From Brachyhypopomus gauderio (lineage: Eukaryota; Chordata; Actinopteri; Gymnotiformes; Hypopomidae), in assembly GCF_052324685.1 (NCBI RefSeq), contig NW_027506972.1:57501-121500 (forward strand): a stretch of DNA of 64,000 bases, read 5' to 3'. The position numbers and the translations under genes were made by a program. The notes beneath the pieces are model-generated. The model saw only the letters and a list, made by a program, of their open reading frames with translations. It was not told where the DNA came from and searched no databases. Shown here in pieces: positions 40,025-51,400 of the stretch; the first letter of the stretch is position 1, and the number at the start of each line of letters is the position of its first letter.

Positions 40025-40920
40025 AAAAACGCAACTTTCCAGTAACTCTGTAGTCACTACACTAGCAATATGCACATGTTCCCTGAGTACCTAGTTTGTC
40101 TGAGAAGCACAGGAATACGTTTTACACCTAAGAACTAAACATCTCAGGCCAACCTGCACAAACTAGCATTATTTACAGAAATGTAAAGAATATACAATAC
40201 TTTGTGTTAAAAACAAATCATAACAAGAACATGTAAGCATAAATTAACAACCAAAATCCTTCTGGTTAACAGATGTCAAAAGGATGTAAATATTTGGCAG
40301 AAACATTTGTTTACATGTTTACTTTCTCAAAATAATCAGAAAATCTATATATATATTTGACTTTTCTTTCAGTACAGATCCAGACGTTTTGAATACGGTT
40401 GCACATTTCTCATAGTCCCTGCAGAAGAACTGAGTCACCACGCAGACCGCTGGGAAACGAAGACTTTAGTTTGGTCAAAAGAAAAAAATGGGCCATCCGC
40501 AAGAGCCGCGGTGGAGAAGATGAGTCACAGGGCGATACTTTCACCCCGCTCTGCAGCACACTGGCTCTGGCTCACGCTCTTTGGTGTGGTGGGGTTTTAA
40601 AACATTGGATTTCAGTTTACTTGTTTTAAACACAGCTCATTTTGGAATCTGTGACATGACTCAAGTTAAATATGTGCTTTGTTTTTATGGCTTGTTCTCT
40701 AACCAGCGTGCCTGCAGTTCGAATCATCATTGTAGGCCAAGTCACAGCAGAAACACGGTGATACAGTGAGCCATTAACCTGAACATGAAACAGTGAGATG
40801 TATGCATTAGGAAACACAACCCTCAATTTGACATGTAACTGTGTTAATTCTAGCTGCTTGAACATTAAAGGGGAAAAAATCTCAAGGTATTCCTGCGTAG
40901 TTTGGCTATAATGCCACATT

Positions 40921-41075
40921 TTTAAAAAATTCTTATTTTTTATTCTTATTTAAAAAAAACATTTATTTTTATTTAAAAACATTCTTTTTTTAACATTTAT
41001 TTTTATTTAAAAACATTCTCATTTTTATTCTTTTTTTACATTTATTTTTATTTAAAAACATTCTTATTCTTATCT
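40921..41075. repeat. AT-rich tandem repeat
   Basis: Repeated ACATTTATTTTTATTTAAAA units, about four imperfect copies. Confidence 0.85.
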
Positions 41076-41972
41076 ATATTCTCTAAAACACCTTCATGTA
41101 ATGAACATGGATGTAAAGTGTTTTGCGTGAGGACACGTGAGCTAGGTCAAACTTCTGCTCTTGAGCACATTCTCCACGTGCTGGATTTCTACCATAAACA
41201 CCATAAAAACCAGTAAATGGTAAAAACAACCAGGAGCCGATTGCTACAACAACGTGGCTCTCTTTTGTCTGACCTAACCCTCGTTAGGGTGTGGGCAAGA
41301 CAACAGGGCATACTGTCATTCACTGGTTACATAATTTTTCAAGTTCTGAATGAAAGATTACAGTCTTAGCTTTTCAAGAGAATAACTTTTTTGGCTTGAT
41401 TCAGAGCGTAAATAATCCTGTATGAGTTTGTGCAAGGCAATTGAATGATGAGTGAGCTTGTCCTAGCCATGATAAAAAAAGGCTGTTAACCCCCTATTCA
41501 CCGTTCACTGTATTGATAAATCTCTTAGAGTTGTTGTGCATTCGTTCCATGGCTGTGTGGCATGTAACAGCCTCTGAAAGAACAGCCTAAGTGTAATTTT
41601 AACTGTGTTTCATAACAAATACAACTTAAAGGAGATCTGAAAGTGGGAGTCTTTGTGTAAACCACAGTTTCATGTGTGCCTCTTTCAGTCTTTGAGGGAA
41701 CACTCAGTGTTTGAGTTTAGTCCTTAATCACTCAGTTAGTTATGCTTAAACCTTTCTGCAGTCTTTGAGATGAGTCTCCTCAATTTCTTACGTAAACCTT
41801 TTTTGAAATCTTTGAGATGTTGTCTCAAACTTCTTTCTAAAGTTGTTGAACTTTTCTCACTGTTTAAACTCCACCTGTCATTCCCTTTGTTCATCTCTCA
41901 GGTCCCTTTAGAGTCTTAAACCCCTGGTCCTCAGGTCCCTTTAGAGTCTTAAACCCCTGGTCCACCTCATCC

Positions 41973-42770
41973 TCACGCCGACACCGTCACCGCGTATGAT
42001 GGCACCAGCTGGGCTTTGCCAGCCATGCAGCTGTTGGTGTTCTCCATCAGAGCGCTGGAGGTCTTCACGGTGGGGATGGATGTGGCTTGAGCGCCCTGGC
42101 GGCTGCCATGGATCCTGGAGAAACACTCACAGCACCTCTTGCCGACCAGGTAGAGGATCTCGCAAAGTGAGAGGAAGATGCACACCAGGCTGGTGACCAC
42201 CATAAACAGAGTGAAAATCCTCTTTTCCGTTGGTCGTGAGATGAAGCAGTCCACTGTGTTGGGACACGGCACCTCTGAGCACTTGACCAGCTTTGGGAAG
42301 TCGTAGCCCTCGTACAGATGGTAGAGGAGGTAGATGAATGTTCCATCCACGCCCATCTTGAAGACCAGCGAGAGGACGTAGGTCCACCAGAGACCTCCGC
42401 GCTTCTTGCCTGTGTCCTGGTACAGACGGCGGCAGGTGTCCCCATACTTGGCGCGGTGTTTGCGTTCACGTTCCTCGCGGTAGCCCACGTGGAGCACGAC
42501 CAGCAGCGAGGGACACGTGACGAAGATCAGCTGCAGCGCCCACAGGCGCACGTGTGACACGGGGAAGAAGTGGTCGTAGCACACGTTGTGGCACCCGGGC
42601 TGAGCCGTGTTGCACACAAAATCCTTCTGCTCGTCGCCCCAGACCTTCTCGGCAGCAACGACGAACACCATGACCCGGAAGAGGAAGACGATGGACAGCC
42701 AGATGCGTCCGAGCGCCGTGGAATACTTGTTGACTCCGCTCAGGAGGCCCTGGAGGAAAGCCCAGTTCAT
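41973..42770 (-). CDS. gjb4: Connexin, gap junction beta-4/beta-5-like
   Basis: Second single-exon connexin, 265 residues, same strand as the gjb3-like gene. The start [18 protein letters not shown] is identical in style to human GJB4 (Cx30.3). An upstream in-frame Met reading through a CT repeat was not used, because an acceptor (TCTCTTCTGTTAG) sits four bases before this ATG. The docking-loop cysteines are intact: [12 protein letters not shown] (Cys53/60/64) and [12 protein letters not shown]. Four hydrophobic segments are visible, and [11 protein letters not shown] after the fourth resembles GJB4 YLVGKRCMEIF. The short tail ends [13 protein letters not shown]4 and GJB5 are difficult to tell apart in fish, so the symbol is provisional (zebrafish cx34.4-like is an alternative). 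The tandem pairing with gjb3 parallels the human 1p34 connexin cluster. Confidence 0.85.
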   Translation of the reverse strand: MNWAFLQGLLSGVNKYSTALGRIWLSIVFLFRVMVFVVAAEKVWGDEQKDFVCNTAQPGCHNVCYDHFFPVSHVRLWALQLIFVTCPSLLVVLHVGYREERERKHRAKYGDTCRRLYQDTGKKRGGLWWTYVLSLVFKMGVDGTFIYLLYHLYEGYDFPKLVKCSEVPCPNTVDCFISRPTEKRIFTLFMVVTSLVCIFLSLCEILYLVGKRCCECFSRIHGSRQGAQATSIPTVKTSSALMENTNSCMAGKAQLVPSYAVTVSA

Positions 42771-42870
42771 GGTGCTAACAGAAGAGACGAGACACACAGA
42801 TGGAGGCCTGGATCTCAGGCACTTTACAGGGCAGGAAAGCCTACACACAAAGACCTGTGAAGTGTCAAAG

Positions 42871-42874
<4 letters not shown>

Positions 42875-42939
<65 letters not shown>
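42875..42939. repeat. (GA)n microsatellite
   Basis: Pure GA tract about 105 bp 5' of the connexin start codon. It reads as CT on the gene strand. Confidence 0.92.
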
Positions 42940-42943
<4 letters not shown>

Positions 42944-44276
42944 GGGAAAGATATGAACAATGTCCACGAACCTGCCTTTCTACTATATGTGGAAGTATCT
43001 CCAAGAGACATATGGGGATAAATAAATTAATCATAACAACTGTTACGAAGTGTCATTTCGCGATTCCAAATCATTTTAAACATATTAAGTGTATAATGAT
43101 ATTCCGTCGCGTTAAATGATTTAAGTCAATCACCCATAACTGCCGTCAAATACAGTTCGAGTTAAAATGTTAAGATTAAAATATTTTGAAATCTTTACAG
43201 TAGAAGAAAAGCCGGTAACGACAAGTAGAAACTAATCAACTTTAACCATCTTTCGGGCTTGCCAAACATCAGAGCAGTGTAAACATTTAATTTTCCAAAT
43301 GTATTTAAAAAGGAAACAACCAGAATACGTACACATGAACGACGTAAGGACGCGTGCGGAGCGTCTCCGTTAGGATGAGAACTTCAGCTTCGTATCTCCT
43401 GCTTTGAGACCAGAACACGGTGTGCGCTCGGCGCAACCTTGTATCGCCACATAAACACGTCCATTGGTGAAGTATCGTGGTGAAGGGTGTGTAACGTGAA
43501 GGGTGTGTAACGTGGTGAAGGGAGTGTTCCCCGTCGAGGCGGAGGTCCAACCTGACGCAGACCTGCAGACAGTCTCAGTACGAGGAGCGACGCAGTTTCA
43601 AACTTTTGCCGGCGCAGATTCCTGGCCACATCTGGACGCCACCTCGCGGTGCGCACGGGAACTGCACCCGCACCCCTTCACAACACCCTCCCACAGGACC
43701 GCTTATGTGAGGACGAGCGGGACTACATACTTTAAATATCTACTTAACCGGAGATCTAGCTTCTACAAAATCACTCACTGCAGAGACTCATCCTAAACGA
43801 ATACCCCTGAATCTTTGCTCTAAGACAAAAGTAAAGACGTGTAATGTCAAGTAATCTGAAAAACACCCGATTTCATTTCATTTAATCAAATGCACGCACA
43901 CGCGTCCTCAAGAGAACAAAAATGAATTTATTTCATTTAAACTGTACAACAGTCGTCGATATATTGTTTGCATGAAAAACGTTATGGTTGACGAAATTTG
44001 GAAACAACCATTTTCTAAACGTCAAAAAGTTGGAGCTTCACGAGCTTCCGGGAGGCGCGCGACACATCTTCCGCGCGTTCACATCTTCCTCCAATGTCGA
44101 GTTTTGCCGATGTGTTATTAAAAATAATTGGACACAAACAAGACCCCGCCTGATATTTCAGACAAACACACAAAGAAAGGAAAAAAAGTTATAAAAGAAC
44201 ATGGGGAAAGATGGTTTATAAACAGTCAGGTTATAAACATTTCTGGTTAGCTCGAGCCTGCGATCAGTATCGACAG

Positions 44277-44378
44277 ACCAGCGACCATCGGGAGAGCCCA
44301 ACCACGCATGCGCAATTCCTGGACCTGCGACCATAGGGAGACCAACCACGCATGCGCCATTCTTGGACCAGCGATAGC
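44277..44378. repeat. Two-copy ~48-bp repeat with CGCATGCGC
   Basis: Two imperfect copies of a unit with GCGACCATMGGGAG and CCACGCATGCGC. Each includes an NRF1-like palindrome core. Confidence 0.7.
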
Positions 44379-45087
44379 GTGGTACTTAAGAAAAGAGTTA
44401 ACGTGTGAGTACGCCAGTGTGGGTCTCAGCAGATGGTCTTTAAGAACTTGTGCATCATTTGCACTGCCAGGGCCGCTTCTCACCAGGACCCAGTCTTGCC
44501 TAATTGAAATTGTTCAATTTGAGGGCAAGCTTGATGTAGCAGCATCTAAAATCAAATTTAGCAGCCACACTCTGCTTATCAAGCATTGCAAATGGAGGGA
44601 CCAGAAACCCCAAAACACTGATATACTAATGGAGTTTTAATATTTCTGGGCAATTTAGAAGTATTACCCCAAAGCTGTGATTTTTCGCTGTACTGAACAT
44701 GTATACATATTGTATAAGGATACAATACATAACCAGACCAAGACCAACTTCTGCAGTACACGGGCAGAAGGTGTGGAACGCAGTTACCACAGCAACTGGG
44801 CAAACAAAAACACACAAGAGGAAGTCTGAGGTCAAATGTCAAAGGAACAGCGAGCAGGAGTTCAGGTCTGCTGTGCAGTTCTCAGACTGTCAGGTGGTGT
44901 CGCCGCCCTAGTGGCCGTCCTGTGTGAAAGCCACCCTCAGTCCAGAACCAAGCGGTTACTGGATTTCTAAAACAACATTTTTGTAATTTTTTTTGACAAT
45001 AAAATGAAAACAAGAAAAATAAAATGAAAGTATAGAGAAATCTTCTAGGATCCTTTCGTTATTTTTCGTTTCTGTTCAGTTTTGTTC

Positions 45088-48000
45088 TCACTCCTCTTCA
45101 CTCTCGTTTTCGGGGTCGAAGTCCAAGTCTGCGCGCGTTTTGCGCTCCTCTCTCGTGTCTTCTTCACCTTCGTGAGCTTTCCTGTCCATCACATCCATCA
45201 GTTCATCTTTCTCCTCATCCTCCTCCCAGCTCTGTCAGAAGGAACACGTAAATGTATTTGGGGTTTTTTTTTGTTGTTGTTGTTGTTATTTGGTAATGTA
45301 ATATCAGGAAGCCATAATGAGGGGAGCAGTGAAGTAACTAATTGTAAAATGGCCAAACTTTCCTAAAATCATTACAAAGACTGAGCCTGAAACCCGTGTG
45401 AGTGTGTGAGAGAGAGCGCGAGAGTGTGTGAGTGTGAGAGAGTGTGTCTCTCTTACATCAGAGTCATCCTCAGGGAGTCCTTCATCTCCTGAGCCTTCAT
45501 CCTCATCTGAGGAATCTGCAAAAACACACAGAGAATTAAAACACTAAAGCATGAGTGTTTCCCTGACGAAGACTAGCATATCAAACCCCACTGACGAAGA
45601 TGAAGACTACTGTACCTAAGCCCACTGAGGAAGACTACTGTACCTAAGCCCACTGAGGAAGACTAGCGTGTGTAATGCTCTGTAAGGGCTCCGTGACCTC
45701 TTACCCTCCTCATACACCAGTTTGGCCATGTGATCCAGGTCCTCTTCTCTGTGGGAACTGCTGCTTGACGCCACCTAGTGGACATTATGAAATAGAGGAA
45801 TTGGTCTTAACTCGTGTCCAAGGAAGCATTCACCATTTGACTTTCTGTGCACGGCCAAATTAATTTTTTCTCAGTTAAGAAACGCATCTTTTCAAGATGA
45901 AACGTGAAAAGTGATTTGGAAACAGAAGGAGAATAATGGTCGATATGTTACTCCATTACTCCAGAGAACACGCCTCCACTACTCTAAGAGTCCAGTGGCA
46001 GCGTGCTTTACACCACTGCACTTGGTGATGTATGGCTTGGATGCAGCTGCTCGACCATGAACATGAATCTCTCTGTTCACTGTTCTTAAGGTAATCTGAA
46101 GGCCACAGGAAGTTTGGATGTCTGTAGTGATTAACACTATGTGCTTCATCATCCGCTGACCCCACTCCATCAGTTTACGTGACCTACCACTTTGTGGCTG
46201 AGATGGGTGAGCGAACACTTTTGACAATAGTTTGCGTATGTGTGTGTACACACACACACACACACTAAACATCATCGTTCACAGTCCAAAACGGTCAGTC
46301 TGCAGTACTGCAGAAATGTTTAACAGCGCTGTTTACAGAATTCGACAGATGCATTAAAAACCTGACTGACCAATCAGAACATCTCTGTCAAGGTCATGAT
46401 GCAAGAGTCATGAGCACCATGGTAACAGAACAAGTAATCTTGGTGTGAATAAGCATTACGGTAGTTACAAGGTTTTCTTTATTATTCAAATATAACTGCA
46501 TGAATAAATGTTAATATATGGAGGTGTGGTCCAGGTGGGTCAGGCTCCACAGTGTGGCAGGTCCAGGTGTGCGGTACCCGAGTGCAGGTGTGCGGGTGCG
46601 GTACCTGAGTCATGAGCAGGTAGAGTTTTCCGTTGAGTCTGGTGAGCTGCTGGTAGACCTTCACTCTGCTCTCCATCATGTGGTACAGCGTCCCCAACTG
46701 AGTCACCAGGTCTGGCAGCTGTATCACAGTGAACACAACGATTAGTGAGGAAAGAGATGTTAACACACTTTTTAGAGAAAGTAGTTTCTTCACAACTCTC
46801 TTCCTTCTTACAAACAGAACATGTCAGTTATGTCAGTCTGGATTTAGACCCAATCACAGCACTGAAACGGCACTGACTAAAGTACTGAACAATCTCTTAA
46901 TATCCTCTGATAAAGGACACATTTCTTTTCTCATACTGCTAGACCTCAGTGCTGCTTTTGACACCATTAATCATAATATTCTACTTAATAGGCTGGAGAC
47001 ACTCATTGGCATAAGAGGTCAAGCACTCTCCTGGTTCAGGTCCTACCTGACAGATCGTTCGTTACCAATTTGTACGAGTAAATAACGAATGCTCAGAGCA
47101 TACTAAGGTAAAATATGGCGTCCCACAAGGATCTGTACTGGGCCCCATATTATTCTCATTATATATGCTAACACTGGGCACTATCATTCGTAGGCATGGT
47201 ATTAGATTCCATTGCTATGCAAATAATACTCAGTTGTATATATCTTCTAATCTGGATGATATCACTACTACTCAAGATTCAGAACTGCGTCCAGGACATA
47301 AAAAACTAGATGGCGTCTAATTTTCTTCAACTAAATTTCGATAAGAATGAGGTGCTGATTCTTGGACCCAAAGCTGCTAGAAGCAATTGGGCTGATATTC
47401 CTCTTACCCTAGATGGTTTTTCAGTAACACCTAAATCTACCGCAAAAAGTTTAGGTGTCACTATTGATTCTGATCTTTCATTTGACGGACATGTATGCAA
47501 TGTCATTAAGGCTGCCTTTTCCATTTACGTAATATCACCAAGCTGAGACACTTACTTTCATTAGCTGATGCAGAGAAGCTGGTCAATGCTTTTGTCTAGT
47601 CAAGATTGGACTACTGTAATGGTCTAATTGGATGCTCTAAACAGTCCATAAAGAAGCTACAATTTGTACAAAATGCCGCAGCTAGAGTCCTAACTAAGGC
47701 TAGGAACTTCGATCATATTAGTCCCACTCTCGCCGCATTACATTGGCTGCCGATTAAATATTGAATTTGAAATTCTTCTGTTAACCTATAAGGCGTTAAA
47801 TGGTCTTGCCCCACAATATCTGAGTGAACTCATTGCTTACTACAACCCATCTCGCCCCTTTGTGCTCCCAAAATGCTGGATTTCTCCAAGTTCCAAAAAT
47901 TAGTAAAACTACAGCCGGAGGCAGAGCTTTCTCCTTTAAAGCCCCTCAGTTATGGAATAGCCTTCCAGCTCCAATCAGAGATTCTGACACAGTTCCAATC

Positions 48001-48429
48001 TTTAAATCTAGACCTATTTAATCAAGACACCTATTCTATTAAATCTAGACACCTATTTAATCAAGCCTTCAGTTAATATTTCCCTTGTAAGGTGTGGCCC
48101 CCCCCCCAATATGTTAGAACTTTAGAAACTTTTGTCCACAAATACGGACTTGTGCTAAAGGGCCACCAATGGAGGATGGGTTCCCTTTTGAGTCTTGGTC
48201 CTCCCGAGGTTTCTTCCTAATCCCCACCATCATAGGGAGTTTTTCCTCACCACTGTCTCCTTTGGCTCATTAGGGATCTGGACCCATACGATTGTAAAGC
48301 TGCTTTGTGACATGTTGTAAAAAGCGCTATATAAATTAATTTGACTTGACTCGACACACACACACACACACACACACACACCTCCCCGTACCCCCGTCAC
48401 ACACACATACCCCACACACACACCCTTAC

Positions 48430-48464
<35 letters not shown>

Positions 48465-51400
48465 ACCGATGACAAGTAGGACGTGTGCTGAGTCAACACA
48501 GCCTTCAGCCACTGCACAATCAGCACTGCCCTGTAGGACACAGAGATTCAACACCACACACAGGTTCAACACCACACACAGGTTCAACACCACACACAGG
48601 TTCAACACCACACACCCAGTGGGTATTTTCAGAACCAAACAGAAACGGCTGAACACAAAGTTTTAACTTACGTGAAAGGATGGCCTTGTAACCTCCTGGA
48701 CAACTACAACACACACACAATCAGAGTGGGTAAACACACAGGTAAACAGACGCAAGTCATCACTAACACATGGCTGCCAGCAGAGGGCGGTGCACTGTGA
48801 CCTCACCTCCTCCAGCAGGGGCAGGACGGCAGGCGGGGGTATCCTAGCAACAGTATTCCTAATCAGGGGCTCCCTCTTCATTTGGAAGATTTTCTAGTAA
48901 GGGAAGAAAATAACATGAATGCATGTGAGACATCCTAACACCACCCTAACCCCAACAAACCCCACCCCTAACACCAACCCACCCCACCCTAACCCCACCC
49001 TAACCAACCCCACCCCTAACACCACCCCACCCCACCCCTAACCCCACCCCACCCCACCCCTAACCCCACCCTAACCAACCCCACCCCTAACACCACCCCA
49101 CCCCACCCCTAACACCAACCCACCCCACCCCTAACACCACCCTAACCCCAACAAACCCCACCCTTAACACCAACCCACCCCACCCTAACCAACCCCACCC
49201 CTAACACCAACCCACCCCACCCTAACACCAACCCACCCCACCCCTAACACCACCCTAACCCCAACAAACCCCACCCTTAACACCAACCCACCCCACCCTA
49301 ACACCAACCCACCCCACACCTAACCCCACCCCTAACACCAACCAACCCCACCCTAACCCCAACCCACCCCAACCCACCCCACACCTAACCCCACCCCTAA
49401 CACCAACCAACCCCACCCTAACCCCAACCCACCCCAGAAGTGGTAGAACCGTGTTGTATCTGGCGTCACACAGCCAGGTCCTCGTGAGCCAACTGGCTCT
49501 TGGATTATGAGAAGGAACCAGAATTTGTTCAAACATACGTGGAGGCGCGAGCTTGGCCTTTTATTTTACACACTGCAATTTTCTTTAAGCAAACGTATTT
49601 AGTCAAGATATTATTTTTCAAGCACTTTCTCAAAAAATTCCATCCAGCAGTTTCCAAGCCTGGAAAGCAAAACATTAAAATTCACCCGTACGCAGCCTGA
49701 GGATATTCAACTTCAACTCCCCTGGGGTAGCAGTAACGTTTCAGGTGTGAAGGCCTTTAAATGTGAACACTGCCAACACTCCTAATTTGACACAGTGGGC
49801 TCCATCATTCCAGGAGCTGTCGGGGCATTTAAGGGGGTCAGCGCGGTCACTCACGTTGAGCATCTTGTTGTCCCTGCTCTCCAACGCTTGAACCAGCAGC
49901 ACCGCACAATTGTCCACCTGCAGAGAGGCGGAGACGCCCTCTGACTCCGCCTTGTCACTAGACACACCCAACTCAATGTGCTGCAGTCTCTCCTCTATAG
50001 ACATCTGGGGGGGTGAAATGCAGAAACATTAATCCATCACCGTTTCAGAAACATGTTAACTTGAATTTGGGCGCCATGTGCAACAATCGTGTCCAGTCAT
50101 ACCTCTTTTGTACTGGGTCCTTTCTTCCTCTTCTCTGATTGGCTGGGTGTTGCTCTGATTGGTGCCTGATGTCCAGGAAGTCCTGGTATTAGAACTTTAC
50201 TCTTCTGGTCATTTACAATGGGAGTCTTTACCTGGGAGGGTCAGAGGTCACCAGTCAAACACTTCTACAGGTGCGTGAATAGCTCTCCTCCATCTCTGCT
50301 CCCCTTAATCAATGGCAGGTAGTTAACAATCACCAGGGGCGTGCACCACGTTTCAGCAGGACACTTGTTCATATGGATCATCTGAATGTGTGACTAGACT
50401 CAAGACTAATGAAAAAGACACAAAAGTGGATTTGTTACCTTGGAGACTGCAGCATCAACAGACAGCGAGAGTGCAGTGTGTAAATCTCGGACCAGACACA
50501 CATGCCTTTCTGACGTGTTTATGGGCTGAGGGAACACACACACACACACACACACTCAATCATGCCAGCAATGGAAGAAACTATAAACCAGACCTCCTCA
50601 CCAAGCTCCACCCCTTCCCACTAAGCCCCACCCTTGTGGCAATTCCCCCAACACGAGTCATGGGCTGTCAGAACCCGCGTCTCTGGAGAACCAGCATAGC
50701 TCTTCTCAGCTTCCATGGGGCCCACACCCCGCCCCCTGAGAACCTCACACCACCCCCCCGAGAACCTCACCACACTCTCCAGCACAGGCTGCAGGTGGCT
50801 GCCATAGGCCAGCAGGAGGCGCTGTCTGTCCGCACATAGAGAGGCAGCGAGCAGAGGCACAGGGACGGGCGTGTCCCCCGCCCTCACGCCAGACACCTGC
50901 AGCGAACACACTGGAGACAGGGGCTTCTTACACGGCCTGGGGACAGGGGAGGAGAGATATGGAGAGAGAACACGAGTGTGAGGGAAGCAGAGAGAGAGAG
51001 AGAGACAGGGAGGGAAGGAGAGAGAGAAGGGGAGAGAGAGAGAGACAGACAGACAGGGAAGGAGAGAGACAGACAGACAGGGAAGGAGAGAGACAGACAG
51101 ACAGGGAAGGAGAGAGACAGACAGGGAAGGAGAGACAGACAGGGAAGGAGAGAGACAGACAGGGAAGGAGAGAGACAGACAGGGAAGAGAGAGACAGACA
51201 GGGAAGAGAGAGACAGACAGGGAGAAGAGAGGCATTCTGTCACTGAAACAGTAATCACAGGAAGAGATCAATCCATTCTTGCTCTGGGCTTTCTGGCACA
51301 TTTCACTTCTCTACATGTGGCTGTCCAACACTTCACAAAAACACAGTCGTGCCAGGAACAGCAGAAGCCAAATAAAGCCACAGTGGGGAGACGTTCCAGG

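Larger units (their letters stand above)
42771..45087. other. Gap between gjb4-like connexin and wdr43; synteny junction
   Basis: Contains a (GA)n tract (42875-42939) in the presumed connexin 5'-UTR intron, a CpG-richer stretch near 43330-43700 that may hold the connexin first exon, and a short tandem repeat at 44277-44373. No coding exon is seen. The gene blocks on either side belong to different human chromosomes. Confidence 0.5.

Noticed and set aside
42771-43034. N-terminal extension of the gjb4-like frame through a CT repeat
   Set aside because: Connexins start at the conserved MNWxxL. A splice acceptor lies four bases upstream and the extension is a Leu/Ser microsatellite translation.
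48547-49437. CRISPR-like or direct-repeat array
   Set aside because: Contiguous tandem repeats without spacers, in an intron of a eukaryotic gene.
49741-49809. Second possible C/D snoRNA (ATGATGG ... CTGA) in a wdr43 intron
   Set aside because: The C box has a mismatch and the flanking bases do not form a terminal stem.
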